64,000 bases of DNA. It comes from Galbibacter pacificus. Lineage in GTDB: Bacteria; Bacteroidota; Bacteroidia; Flavobacteriales; Flavobacteriaceae. Positions 7,670-15,959 of the stretch are shown in pieces. The number at the start of each line of letters is the position of its first letter. Within the stretch, counting starts at the first letter, position 1. The DNA is taken from NCBI RefSeq assembly GCF_029603155.1, contig NZ_JAPMUA010000003.1, positions 372,001 to 436,000 of the forward strand, read 5' to 3'. Under the pieces are notes generated by a model. The model did not search any database and was not told the DNA's origin. It worked only from the letters and a program-made list of their open reading frames with translations. Made by a program: the position numbers and the translations under genes.

Positions 7670-9403
7670 CTACTCCTTTTTCTTTTTAATATACTTGTTA
7701 ACCCGTCTCTCTAAAATAGGTAAGGTTACGGTACCTTGCCCTAAAATTATTTCGTGGAATTCCCGGATGTCAAAATCGGATCCCAGTTCTTTTTTGGTCT
7801 TTTTCCTAAGTTCCCTAATTTTCAGCTCGCCCATTTTATACGAGATGGCCTGCCCAGGCCATGCAATATAGCGGTCGGTTTCGGTATTGATTTCATGTTC
7901 AGACAAGGCCGTGTTCGATTTCATATAATCTACTACCTGCTCACGTGTCCAGCCCTTGGCATGAATTCCTGTGTCTACCACCAGCCGGCAGGCGCGCCAC
8001 ATTTCGTATGTAAGCTTTCCAAATTCTTCATAAGGGGTTGTATAAATGCCCATTTCATCAGCCAAAAACTCGGTATAAAGTGCCCAGCCTTCGCCATATG
8101 CCGATAAATACATATGCTTGCGGAATTTTGGAATGCTGTCGCCCATTTCATTATTAAGCGACCCCTGTAAATGATGCCCCGGAACGGCCTCATGCGCCGT
8201 TAACGCAGGAAGGTTATACAAAGGCCTACTCTCCAATTTGTATGTGTTTACCAGGTAATAACCGGGCTCGGTACTGCTCGATGTTCCCGAATACCGGCCT
8301 CCCGTATATTTTGGTGCAATGGCATCGGGGACTTTAATTACTCCATAAGGTTTTCTTGGCAGGGTTTTAAAATACTTGGGAAGCTCGGCATCGATGCGTT
8401 TTGCAATATCCCGGGCTTCTTTTAGCAACTCCCTTCCAGTGCTTACATAAAACTGTTTGTCGGTTCGCAAAAACTCCAAAAATTCTTCAAAACTGCCTTT
8501 AAAGCCTACTTTTTCAATAATTTTTTCCATTTCGGCTTTAATCCGAGCCACTTCCTGCAAACCTAATTTGTGAATATCATCGGCAGTATATGCCTTGGAA
8601 GTCGTGTAAAAATCAATACGGTTTTGATAAAATTCTTTTCCGCCCGGCGTTTCAGAAACACCAATTGCCGTTCGGGTGTTTGGGATGTATTCTTCTTCAA
8701 AAAACGTTTTCACTTTTTTAAACGAAGGCACCACACTTTTTTCAATCGCTTCTGTTGCTGCTGCTAATACCGAATCTTTTTGGGCTTCCGTCATTGTTTC
8801 CGGAAGTTTTTTAAAAGGCGAATAAAAATAACTTTCAGAAGCATTGGTTACAATATGTTCGTTATAAGTAGTTTCGTAACCCTTAAAAATAACCTTGGGT
8901 TGCGATATCCCTTTTTTAATGCCTTCGCGGATTAAAACCAAGTTTTGATCTACAAAATTTGGAATGTCGTTCAGGAGATTTAAATATTCTCGGGCATCAT
9001 CATAACTCAATATCAGTTTTATACGATAATTCAAGTTTAAATGAAACCCTTGATCTGCCTGAATAGGATTTAGGAACATTTCATAATCGTAAAAATCTAC
9101 ACGGTCCTGAAGTTTGAATTTAAGTAATTCCCATGAAATCAATTCGGTTTCAGCCAAGTTGGATGTATCAATTTTATTCAGCTTTTCTAGTTGTTGCTTG
9201 GCAAAATCGGCATCTTTTTTATAGAGTTCTTTTTCAAAACGCCCCAAAGGGTGTTCTTCCCGATTGTACAGTTCAAAGTTTTCAACGGTATCGATTACGG
9301 CCGTCAACGCATCAGAAGATGTATGCTGTTTTCTGTTATTGGTACACGAACCAAGCATAAAGCCGGTTGTCAAGCATAAAAGTAAAAAGCTGTTTTTTAT
9401 CAT
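7670..9403 (-). CDS. DUF885 family metallopeptidase lipoprotein
   Basis: A 577-residue protein with a lipoprotein signal (FMLGSC, Cys20 lipidated) and a DUF885 domain over most of its length. The family's zinc-site-like motif is present as HEAVPGHH, an HExxxHH-type arrangement in the last third, followed by GEGWALYTEF, another hallmark. Such proteins are predicted metallopeptidases of the cell envelope. It starts one base after the aldehyde dehydrogenase stop and lies upstream of the epimerase gene, so it is inside the hydroxyproline operon. A role in releasing hydroxyproline from imported or external peptides is inferred; peptide specificity is not visible. Confidence 0.85.
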   Translation of the reverse strand: MIKNSFLLLCLTTGFMLGSCTNNRKQHTSSDALTAVIDTVENFELYNREEHPLGRFEKELYKKDADFAKQQLEKLNKIDTSNLAETELISWELLKFKLQDRVDFYDYEMFLNPIQADQGFHLNLNYRIKLILSYDDAREYLNLLNDIPNFVDQNLVLIREGIKKGISQPKVIFKGYETTYNEHIVTNASESYFYSPFKKLPETMTEAQKDSVLAAATEAIEKSVVPSFKKVKTFFEEEYIPNTRTAIGVSETPGGKEFYQNRIDFYTTSKAYTADDIHKLGLQEVARIKAEMEKIIEKVGFKGSFEEFLEFLRTDKQFYVSTGRELLKEARDIAKRIDAELPKYFKTLPRKPYGVIKVPDAIAPKYTGGRYSGTSSSTEPGYYLVNTYKLESRPLYNLPALTAHEAVPGHHLQGSLNNEMGDSIPKFRKHMYLSAYGEGWALYTEFLADEMGIYTTPYEEFGKLTYEMWRACRLVVDTGIHAKGWTREQVVDYMKSNTALSEHEINTETDRYIAWPGQAISYKMGELKIRELRKKTKKELGSDFDIREFHEIILGQGTVTLPILERRVNKYIKKKKE

Positions 9404-9404
9404 A

Positions 9405-10988
9405 TTAAACCTTTTTATCTGTATAAATTCCGTTTACAATACGTGTAATTTGTAGCGGGTTTTCGTTTTTTAAAGCATCGGGCAACAGCTCCAATGGCCA
9501 ATTTTGGTATGCCACGGGACATACCCATCTTTTTACGGCCGAAACTCCAACAGATGTATATTTGGCATCGGTAGTTGCAGGAAAAGGGCCTCCGTGGTGC
9601 ATTGCCGGACAAACTTCTACCCCTGTTGGGACACTGTTGAGAATGAGTCGGCCTACTTTTTCTTTTAAAGCATCTACAATTTTGGATTTTTGGGTTAATT
9701 CTTCGGCATTTCCTAAAATGGTTCCCGTTAACTGTCCTTCCAAAGCATTCAGTATATTTTCCAGTTCGGTATCGTTTTCACATTGAACTATAATAGAATA
9801 TGGCCCAAAAACCTCTTGGTGCAATACCGTGTTGTTTAAAAATACATTGCCATCAACGGTTAAAACCTTGGCCTTTCCGTAGTTTGGGTTTGCTTTGCCT
9901 GTGTAAGCGGCTACTTCTTTTGTCTGCGCTTGCGAAGAAGCGGTTTCCATGCCTGTCTTGTATGCTTTATGGATATTTGGGTGTAACATGGGCGTGGGTT
10001 CGATTTGAGAAATTTCTTTGCCCAAGGTGTTTATAAACTTTGTAAGTGCATCGCTTTTAACCCCAAGAATCAATCCCGGATTGGTACAAAATTGCCCGGC
10101 GCCTAAAGTAATGGAGCCTGCATATTGCTTTGCCCAAAAATCCCCCTTTTCCATTAAAGCCGATGGAAAAGCAATCACCGGATTGATGCTTCCCATTTCT
10201 GCATACACGGGAATAGGCTCTTTTCGTTGAGAAGCAAGTTCGTACAATGCCGTTCCTCCTTTTATGCTTCCCGTAAAACCAACGGCCTTTATTTTTGGGT
10301 GCATGACCAATTGTTTGCCTACTTCAATGCCTTTGCTGTTTATGTTTGAAAAAACACCTTTTGGCATTCCCGTTTTTTCGGCAGCTTTGGTAATGGCCGC
10401 CGATACCAACTCGCCTGTGGCCGCATGCATGGGATGACTTTTTACAATTACGGGGCATCCGGCGGCCAAAGCGCTTGCCGTATCGCCACCTGCCGTAGAA
10501 AATGCCAAGGGAAAATTACTGGTTCCAAATACCACAACGGGACCTATTGGGAACTGCATTTTCCTGATATCGGGTTTTGGTAATGGTTGTCTTTCGGGTT
10601 GGGCTGTGTCTATAGTGGCTTCCACCCAAGAGCCTTCTTCCAAGAGCGTTGCAAAGGCACGCAATTGCCCCATGGTCCTTCCGCGTTCACCTTTGGCCCT
10701 GCCTTCGGGTAAACCGGATTCTGCTGTATACGTTTCAATTAAACTATCTCCCAAGGCTTCAATCTCATCGGCAATGGCATTTAAAAAGGTTGCCTTTTTT
10801 GCCCCAGAACAACTTTTATATTCCTTGAATGCTTCAACAGCCAAAGAAACAGCTTCGTTTATTTCGTCTGAAGTTGCCTCTTTGAACGTCCACGGGGTTT
10901 CTTTGTTTAGAACCGGGTTGAAGGTTTTGTAGGTAATTGTTCCTTTTGATGAGGTTTTGTTTCCTATAAAATTCTTTCCTGTAATCAT
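9405..10988 (-). CDS. Aldehyde dehydrogenase, probably 2-oxoglutarate semialdehyde dehydrogenase
   Basis: A 527-residue NAD(P)-dependent aldehyde dehydrogenase. The catalytic Cys is in GAGQFCTNPG and the general-base Glu region is VYAEMGSINPV. FGTSNFPLAFS and VGFTGSIKGG match the cofactor-binding segments. The long N-terminus and the total length fit the type III alpha-ketoglutaric semialdehyde dehydrogenases found in hydroxyproline pathways. It would carry out the last step, giving 2-oxoglutarate. The gene follows the DHDPS-like deaminase gene on the same strand with a 100-base gap holding an inverted repeat. Other semialdehydes are possible substrates. Confidence 0.87.
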   Translation of the reverse strand: MITGKNFIGNKTSSKGTITYKTFNPVLNKETPWTFKEATSDEINEAVSLAVEAFKEYKSCSGAKKATFLNAIADEIEALGDSLIETYTAESGLPEGRAKGERGRTMGQLRAFATLLEEGSWVEATIDTAQPERQPLPKPDIRKMQFPIGPVVVFGTSNFPLAFSTAGGDTASALAAGCPVIVKSHPMHAATGELVSAAITKAAEKTGMPKGVFSNINSKGIEVGKQLVMHPKIKAVGFTGSIKGGTALYELASQRKEPIPVYAEMGSINPVIAFPSALMEKGDFWAKQYAGSITLGAGQFCTNPGLILGVKSDALTKFINTLGKEISQIEPTPMLHPNIHKAYKTGMETASSQAQTKEVAAYTGKANPNYGKAKVLTVDGNVFLNNTVLHQEVFGPYSIIVQCENDTELENILNALEGQLTGTILGNAEELTQKSKIVDALKEKVGRLILNSVPTGVEVCPAMHHGGPFPATTDAKYTSVGVSAVKRWVCPVAYQNWPLELLPDALKNENPLQITRIVNGIYTDKKV

Positions 10989-11019
10989 TTTAAAATTTTT
11001 TCCTGCAAAGTCTTTTTTT

Positions 11020-11061
11020 AACCTTGTAGGGATTAGTATTGTTTTGAATACCTACAAGGTT
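11020..11061. repeat. Inverted repeat upstream of the aldehyde dehydrogenase gene
   Basis: AACCTTGTAGG at 11020-11030 and CCTACAAGGTT at 11051-11061 form a perfect 11-bp inverted repeat with a 20-base spacer, flanked by T-runs on the plus-strand side. It sits inside the operon between two minus-strand genes. It could be a processing or attenuation hairpin, or an interspersed repeat. A related GCCTTGCAGGAGGC lies next to it. Confidence 0.5.
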
Positions 11062-11088
11062 TTTTGGAGCCTTGCAGGAGGCATAGCC

Positions 11089-12018
11089 TTATATTGCCGT
11101 TGCTTTCAATGCTTTGTAATTTGGTAGTTGCGGACGGCTTTTTACACTTTCTTCTATAATTTTTAATACACGCTTGCGCTCCTTGCCTTGTAATGGCAAT
11201 CTTGGAGCCCTAACGGTTTCTGTACCTATTTTGGTTGCAACTTCGGCCAATTTGATGTTTTGTACCAACTGCGGACTAATATCCAGCTCTAACAAAGGTA
11301 AAAACCAACGGTAAATAGCAATAGCCGCTTCGTTTTTCCCTGCTTTTGCCAATTCATAAATGGCTACGGTTTCGGCAGGAAATGCACAAACCAAGCCTGC
11401 AACCCAGCCATCGGCACCCATAAAAATGCTTTCAAGGCCTAAGGTATCAACCCCGGTGAGTACTTTTAAACGGTCTCCAAACCTGTTTTTTATCCGGGTT
11501 ACATTAGAAATATCTCTTGTAGACTCTTTCACTGCCTGGATATTGTTGCACTTCAACAATTCCTCAAACATGTCCAAGGTCACTTCAATATTATAATCAA
11601 CAGGGTTGTTGTATATCATAATGGGGAGGTCGGTACTGTTGGCCACTTCCTTAAAATAAGTAACGGTTTCAAAGTCGTTTGCCTTGTAGCGCATAGGCGG
11701 GAGCATCATGAGTCCGCTTGCTCCGTTTTCTTTGGCTATTGCAGCGGCTTCAATTGCGCCTTTTGTGGTTTGCTCGGCAATGTTGATTATTACCGGGATT
11801 TTATGGTCCACGATGCGGACCGTTTCTTTTATTAAAGTGACTTTTTCATCATCGGTCAAAGTACTTGCTTCCCCCAAAGTTCCGCCCAAAATAATTCCGG
11901 TTACACCAGCATCGAGTTGCGCTTTGATGTTTACCTCAAACATTTTTAAGTCTAATGTATCATTCTCATTAAACTTTGTAGTTACTGCCGGCATTACGCC
12001 TTCCCATTTTACTTGCAT
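11089..12018 (-). CDS. DHDPS-family aldolase, probably 1-pyrroline-4-hydroxy-2-carboxylate deaminase
   Basis: A 309-residue TIM-barrel of the dihydrodipicolinate synthase/N-acetylneuraminate lyase family. The Schiff-base Lys is in IQAVKESTRD, the Tyr of the family is in IMIYNNPVDY, and the substrate loop GGTLGEASTLTDDE is present in place of the GTTGE of true DapA. Together with the epimerase, FAD dehydrogenase and aldehyde dehydrogenase downstream, this fits the deaminase of hydroxyproline catabolism, which yields 2-oxoglutarate semialdehyde. It is the first gene of the operon. True DapA is less likely given the loop and context. Confidence 0.83.
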   Translation of the reverse strand: MQVKWEGVMPAVTTKFNENDTLDLKMFEVNIKAQLDAGVTGIILGGTLGEASTLTDDEKVTLIKETVRIVDHKIPVIINIAEQTTKGAIEAAAIAKENGASGLMMLPPMRYKANDFETVTYFKEVANSTDLPIMIYNNPVDYNIEVTLDMFEELLKCNNIQAVKESTRDISNVTRIKNRFGDRLKVLTGVDTLGLESIFMGADGWVAGLVCAFPAETVAIYELAKAGKNEAAIAIYRWFLPLLELDISPQLVQNIKLAEVATKIGTETVRAPRLPLQGKERKRVLKIIEESVKSRPQLPNYKALKATAI

Positions 12019-12189
12019 ATTTCTTGTATTTTATGTTCTTCACAAAAATTCAATACAAAATTACCGTAATGAATCGGGCAAAAATTCAAGCATTTTATCC
12101 AAAACCATGCAAATATTACCCTATTTTGGTGTTTTATACTGTTGAATGAGTGAATAAGGTAACATTTTAAAATGAAGAAAAGTTAAATG

Positions 12190-12555
12190 CTATTCCCATA
12201 TTTCCTTTTGAAGTTTTTTGGGCAGGCCTTTTACTACCATTTCATAGGAATGATCTATGAGCTCCCTTAAAAATTCCGGACTTATTTCATTGGAGTTTAA
12301 AGAAACCGTGTTCCAATGTGTTTTACTCATATGATAGCCAGGATTGATGCTTTTATAAGAAGCCCTTAATTCAACGGCCTTGTCCGGATCGCATTTTAAG
12401 TTGATGCTTTTTTCGCCTTTTTCCCATTTTTCCAAGCCGCATAGCGCAAACATTTTTCCGGCGACCTTAAAAACCAATGTGTTTTTATCAAAGGGAAAAT
12501 CTTCGGTTACTGCTTTTTTTGCGGTGCAATATTGGTATAGTTCCTCTATGTTCAT
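12190..12555 (-). CDS. MmcQ/YjbR family DNA-binding protein
   Basis: A 121-residue protein of the MmcQ/YjbR fold: MNIEELYQYCTAKKAVTEDFPF at the start (split here as MNIEELYQYC and TEDFPF), LVFKVAGKMFAL in the middle and GYHMSKTHWNTV towards the end are the family's conserved blocks. The family has a CyaY-like fold and a positively charged surface, and its biological role is not settled. Its start codon overlaps the upstream DUF4230 stop by four bases, so translation is probably coupled. It is the last gene of the hemW cluster. Confidence 0.85.
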   Translation of the reverse strand: MNIEELYQYCTAKKAVTEDFPFDKNTLVFKVAGKMFALCGLEKWEKGEKSINLKCDPDKAVELRASYKSINPGYHMSKTHWNTVSLNSNEISPEFLRELIDHSYEMVVKGLPKKLQKEIWE

Positions 12556-13187
12556 TTGTCTTTTTTTGTATGTTCCTTTAAAATACTTTTTTGATCGATT
12601 TCGAGGGTTTTATAGTCCAGTTTCCAGCCAATGGCCTGCACCATGCTTTCAATCATATGCACGGCATCCAAAGCTTCTTTTTTGGCCGAGTCCAAAAGTC
12701 CGCTGTCCGGAATTTTTTTCAGGATGTGTTCTTTGGCTTCGCTGTTTATGGCCGAAAGGTCGTCGGATTTAAACCAGTTAAAAAGCCCTTCTTTGATATC
12801 GTAATATTTTACATCGGGTTCAATGCTGAGCACTTCCGGTTGCGGGAAAGCCGTTAAAATGATTTTTTTTGCATTGGGGTCGGCATGCATTTCTATCTTT
12901 TTAAGGTCGAAACCTATGTTTACCTTGGCATTTATAACCAACAAAGCCTTTTTTTTACTGCTGATGAGGCGCATAAAATGCTCCCGTACATTTTCATAAT
13001 GGTAAATCTCTGCAAATTCGCCTTCAACAGTTATCAATTTATAAACGTTCCTTATTTTTTCCAGTAAAATAACCGATTGCTTTTCGGTATTTTCTGTTGA
13101 TTTTTTCTTTCTAAAAACCGTAAACAGCCAATACGAGCCAAAAACTCCTAATAACAAGCCTACCGATATTTGAACAATGTCGCTCAT
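12552..13187 (-). CDS. DUF4230 domain membrane protein
   Basis: A 211-residue protein with one N-terminal transmembrane segment (about 5-25, VGLLLGVFGSYWLF) and then a soluble DUF4230 domain: ISSKKKALLVINAKVNIGFDL and the proline/tyrosine-rich PEVLSIEPDVKYYD part. The topology suggests a membrane-anchored protein. Both ends overlap neighbours by four bases (ATGA type), with DUF4260 before it and MmcQ after it. Function is unknown; I see no catalytic motif. Confidence 0.8.
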   Translation of the reverse strand: MSDIVQISVGLLLGVFGSYWLFTVFRKKKSTENTEKQSVILLEKIRNVYKLITVEGEFAEIYHYENVREHFMRLISSKKKALLVINAKVNIGFDLKKIEMHADPNAKKIILTAFPQPEVLSIEPDVKYYDIKEGLFNWFKSDDLSAINSEAKEHILKKIPDSGLLDSAKKEALDAVHMIESMVQAIGWKLDYKTLEIDQKSILKEHTKKDK

Positions 13188-13537
13188 TGATTTCCTATTT
13201 TTCCTAAATGTGTATTATTAAAATTATCCTTGTATTTCAAGCCATAGCCCAGCATTCTGTCGAACGATACATGGGCAAACAATATTATCCCGATAAATTG
13301 AAGCCATTCGCTTTGTTGCCATATTCCCACAAAATATAAAACCAATGCTATTCCCTTGTGGTGAAACAAATTGTACGTAAATGCTCCTGTTTTTTGATTG
13401 ACAATATATCCAAACATTCCAATATCCGGAACAAAGAAAAGGCCAATAAAAAACCACCAGCTTAACGAAAGTTTGCTGAACATAAAAATGCCCAGTAAAA
13501 ACATTGCCAACTCTTCAAGTTTTAAACTGTACTTCAT
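13184..13537 (-). CDS. DUF4260 domain membrane protein
   Basis: A 117-residue, highly hydrophobic protein with three to four predicted transmembrane segments (about 8-30, 58-78 and 80-98). Conserved polar blocks FVPDIGMFGY, YNLFHHKG and HVSFDRMLGYGLKY are characteristic of DUF4260. The conserved His and Asp within membrane segments hint at a metal- or proton-linked role, but no function is known to me. It overlaps both neighbours by four bases within the hemW operon. Confidence 0.83.
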   Translation of the reverse strand: MKYSLKLEELAMFLLGIFMFSKLSLSWWFFIGLFFVPDIGMFGYIVNQKTGAFTYNLFHHKGIALVLYFVGIWQQSEWLQFIGIILFAHVSFDRMLGYGLKYKDNFNNTHLGKIGNQ

Positions 13538-14289
13538 TTTTCAATTATTTTATACAAAATAGGTTTGCTGGGGGAGGCATCGTTTACAAAAGATGCTATT
13601 TGTAAATTTAAAAAAAAGGTTCCGTCCACAACATGATCGGGTACAAATATAAATTCGGTAATGGTGGCATCGAGCCGTTGTTTTTTGTTAAAGTTCCAAA
13701 AAGCTTTATGTGCCAATAATTTGCCTTCGTCTTTTTCTTTGTCTACCGAAGGGAGGTCTATCAACAAATGTTTTATGCCCTTTTCACGAAGGAACAATGC
13801 TGTTTCTTCCAGAAGATACGGCGGATTGGTGTGCGAGTATTGATGGGTGAGTTTTTCTTCGGAATTTGGTAATGTACGTATTAAAACTGCTTCGGGCGAA
13901 TTGTTTTTTAGCGCATTTTCAATCATTTTTTTGGTAATCACCCTATCTCCGTTTGTTTCTTCGGGGGTTACCGAGATCAGTTCGGCCAAAAAGAAAAATC
14001 GTGTCAGGCAATCGTTTATGCTATGAAATTCCTTTGTGATATGCCCAATACATTCGGTATGTGTGCCATGGGCGTGCGGGTTAAAAAAAATATTGTTGAA
14101 ATTGGTCGAGGCCCCCGAAGCAACACTTCCCGTAAAATTGCCATCGGTAACCGGAGCTATTTCGGGCGGGCCTACATACCAGGCCGTGGGGTTGCTTTTT
14201 TCACCGCGAAGCGGAATGGAAACATCAATGGGTTTGGAAACATCTATTGTATATGTGTCCTGATTGATTTCTATAGTGGTTTTAATCAT
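13534..14289 (-). CDS. Cyclase family protein (kynurenine formamidase-like)
   Basis: A 251-residue member of the cyclase superfamily, which includes metal-dependent kynurenine formamidases. The metal-binding block HAHGTHTECIGH matches the family HxGTHxDxPxH pattern with Glu in place of Asp and no Pro, a small deviation that may alter substrate. LLIDLPSVD and DHVVDG are further family blocks. The gene sits 37 bases after hemW and overlaps DUF4260. Because the metal motif deviates and no tryptophan genes are nearby, I do not assign kynurenine formamidase. Confidence 0.8.
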   Translation of the reverse strand: MIKTTIEINQDTYTIDVSKPIDVSIPLRGEKSNPTAWYVGPPEIAPVTDGNFTGSVASGASTNFNNIFFNPHAHGTHTECIGHITKEFHSINDCLTRFFFLAELISVTPEETNGDRVITKKMIENALKNNSPEAVLIRTLPNSEEKLTHQYSHTNPPYLLEETALFLREKGIKHLLIDLPSVDKEKDEGKLLAHKAFWNFNKKQRLDATITEFIFVPDHVVDGTFFLNLQIASFVNDASPSKPILYKIIEK

Positions 14290-14326
14290 ATTTTTACAAA
14301 TTAAAACTTATTTAATGCCCTGTTTT

Positions 14327-15466
14327 TTATGCAATATCTTTTAGCATAAATAAGTCGGAAGCAATACCGTCGGCCAGGAATTTTCCTTTTTTCCCGGTTT
14401 TAAGGATCTGTTTATTATCAGTAAAAGTTAACAATTCTTCTTTAATATACTTAGCTGCCTGTTTTAAAAGATAATCTTTGTAGGGTTTTCCATATTCGTT
14501 TTCAATTTGATGTAAGGAAATCCCCCAGATGGTCCGTAAACCGGTCATTACAGCCTCGTTGTACCGATCGGTAACCGATAGTCTTTCCGTTTCTTTAGGC
14601 AAAACGCCATTATGGATGCTGCTAAGGTACTTAGTATTGTTGTTTATGTTCCAGCTACGGTTTTTGCCATCAAAGCTATGTGCTGAAGGGCCAATCCCCA
14701 TATATTTTTTGCCAAGCCAATAGGCAGTATTGTTCCTGCTAAAATAGCCTTCTTTGCCAAAGTTGGAGAGCTCGTAATGTACAAAACCATTTTTTTCGAG
14801 CATTTCTACAAGAATTTCGAAATGTTGCTGTGCCAATTCATCATCCACATCGGGCATGACGCCCGTTTTTATAAACTTTGCCAAAGCCGTTTTGGGCTCG
14901 ACGGTAAGTGCATAACTGGAAATATGTGGAATATTGAAAGACATGGCCGTGTGGATGTTTTTTTTCCATTTTTCTACAGACATGTGTTGAATGCCGTAAA
15001 TTAAATCAATAGAAATATTAGAAAAATATTTTGTGGCACTATCCAAACAGCGAAGTGCTTCCTTGGCATTATGGGCACGGTTCATAAGTTTTAAATCGTC
15101 TTCAAAAAAAGATTGCACGCCAATGCTCAACCGGTTTATTTTTGTTTGGGCCAATGCCTTGATTTTTTCACCGTTCAGGTCGTCTGGATTGGCTTCCAAT
15201 GTAATTTCCGGTTTTGCATCAACCTTGTAATTATTATAAATGGTGCCGATTAAAAAATTAATTTCATCAACCAAAAGAAGGCTCGGTGTGCCACCACCAA
15301 AATAAATGGTTTCAATTTTTTCTGAAAACTCCTCTTTTCTTATAATAATTTCTTTGGCCAATGCCTCGATCATTTCGGTTTTCTTTTTCATGGAAGTCGA
15401 AAAATGAAAATCGCAATAATGGCATGCCTGTTTACAAAAGGGTATATGGATATAAATTCCGGCCAT
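14327..15466 (-). CDS. hemW: Radical SAM family heme chaperone HemW
   Basis: A 379-residue HemN/HemW-family protein. The radical SAM cluster motif is CKQACHYCDFHF (CxxxCxxC) near residue 10, the TIYFGGGTPSLL SAM segment follows, and SIGVQSF and the C-terminal HemN domain complete it. HemW lacks the additional cysteine of oxygen-independent coproporphyrinogen oxidase after the cluster motif; here the residue after C-D is F-H-F, consistent with HemW, a heme chaperone. It is the first gene of a five-gene operon and has a perfect -7 element four bases upstream of the ATG. Confidence 0.9.
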   Translation of the reverse strand: MAGIYIHIPFCKQACHYCDFHFSTSMKKKTEMIEALAKEIIIRKEEFSEKIETIYFGGGTPSLLLVDEINFLIGTIYNNYKVDAKPEITLEANPDDLNGEKIKALAQTKINRLSIGVQSFFEDDLKLMNRAHNAKEALRCLDSATKYFSNISIDLIYGIQHMSVEKWKKNIHTAMSFNIPHISSYALTVEPKTALAKFIKTGVMPDVDDELAQQHFEILVEMLEKNGFVHYELSNFGKEGYFSRNNTAYWLGKKYMGIGPSAHSFDGKNRSWNINNNTKYLSSIHNGVLPKETERLSVTDRYNEAVMTGLRTIWGISLHQIENEYGKPYKDYLLKQAAKYIKEELLTFTDNKQILKTGKKGKFLADGIASDLFMLKDIA

Positions 15467-15470
15467 GATA

Positions 15471-15478
15471 CAAAAGTA
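15471..15478 (-). promoter_or_regulatory. Predicted promoter -7 element for hemW, possibly leaderless
   Basis: On the minus strand TACTTTTG matches TAnnTTTG exactly and ends four bases before the hemW ATG. Transcription would start at or within a few bases of the ATG, so the mRNA would be leaderless or nearly so. Confidence 0.5.
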
Positions 15479-15544
15479 TTACTTTGGCGCTAGATACATA
15501 TTGTTTATTGGTTAATTACAAACAGGCAATTATGGGCGTGCCTT

Positions 15545-15572
15545 AAAAAAAGCCCGAATTTCGGGCTTTTTT
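15545..15572. terminator. Strong bidirectional intrinsic terminator
   Basis: AGCCCGA and TCGGGCT form a compact stem with a three-base loop, flanked by seven A on the left and six T on the right, so it can work in both directions. There is no gene ending here on the plus strand (hemW starts at 15466 on minus). The obvious use is to end a transcript running leftward from about 15700. Confidence 0.75.
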
Positions 15573-15700
15573 AACTAAAGTCAACATAGCACAAGCATGT
15601 GCCAAGTTGGGTTTAATGACTGTAGACAGGGGGGACGAGCAGGGCTCGACAAGTTTTGTCTAGGCAAACAATTTAATGTGAGCAAATATTTTTTGAATGT
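15545..15700 (-). ncRNA. Candidate small RNA upstream of hemW
   Basis: The stretch has no ORF but contains a row of perfect short hairpins on the minus strand: GACAA/TTGTC (15648-15660), CGAGC/GCTCG (15636-15648), CTGT/ACAG near 15628, and GCACA/TGTGC (15589-15602), ending in the terminator at 15545-15572. TAGACA/TGTCTA can also enclose the middle hairpins. There is a possible upstream promoter but no perfect -7 match. The 5' end is a guess. Not recognised as tmRNA, SRP RNA or RNase P RNA; a 6S-like RNA or a flavobacterial motif cannot be excluded. Confidence 0.35.
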
Positions 15701-15870
15701 TTTTAAGGGAGAACTATTATAATAGTACAAAATATATCGAAAACTTCCATGTAAAATCCGTTGTTCATCATAAATATTAGTTTAGTTAACTCACAAAACT
15801 TAAAATCATGTCTTTGATTCACAGTTTATTGAAACAAAAAATTATAATAATAGTTAGTTGTATACAATAA
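15701..15870. other. Gene-free AT-rich stretch before rpsP
   Basis: No convincing ORF. It contains a perfect 14-bp palindrome ACTATTATAATAGT at 15713-15726 and little else that I can interpret. The rpsP promoter follows immediately. Confidence 0.5.
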
Positions 15871-15876
15871 ATAGCG

Positions 15877-15884
15877 TATATTTG
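15877..15884 (+). promoter_or_regulatory. Predicted promoter -7 element for rpsP operon
   Basis: TATATTTG, followed by CA, is a perfect TAnnTTTG match 75 bases before the rpsP ATG. A TTG lies 16 bases upstream (15858-15860), shorter than the usual spacing for a -33 element. Confidence 0.6.
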
Positions 15885-15929
15885 CACCCGCTTTAGCCAA
15901 GTGGCGGGCGAATTTTATTATTAATAATA

Positions 15930-15944
15930 GGGGTCGTGAACCCC
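15930..15944 (+). promoter_or_regulatory. Hairpin in the rpsP leader
   Basis: GGGGT and ACCCC pair around a CGTGA loop, ending 15 bases before the rpsP start. Being GC-rich in an AT-rich leader, it stands out. It could control ribosomal access or be a protein-binding leader, but this is inferred only. Confidence 0.35.
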
Positions 15945-15959
15945 ACTAATTAATGGATT

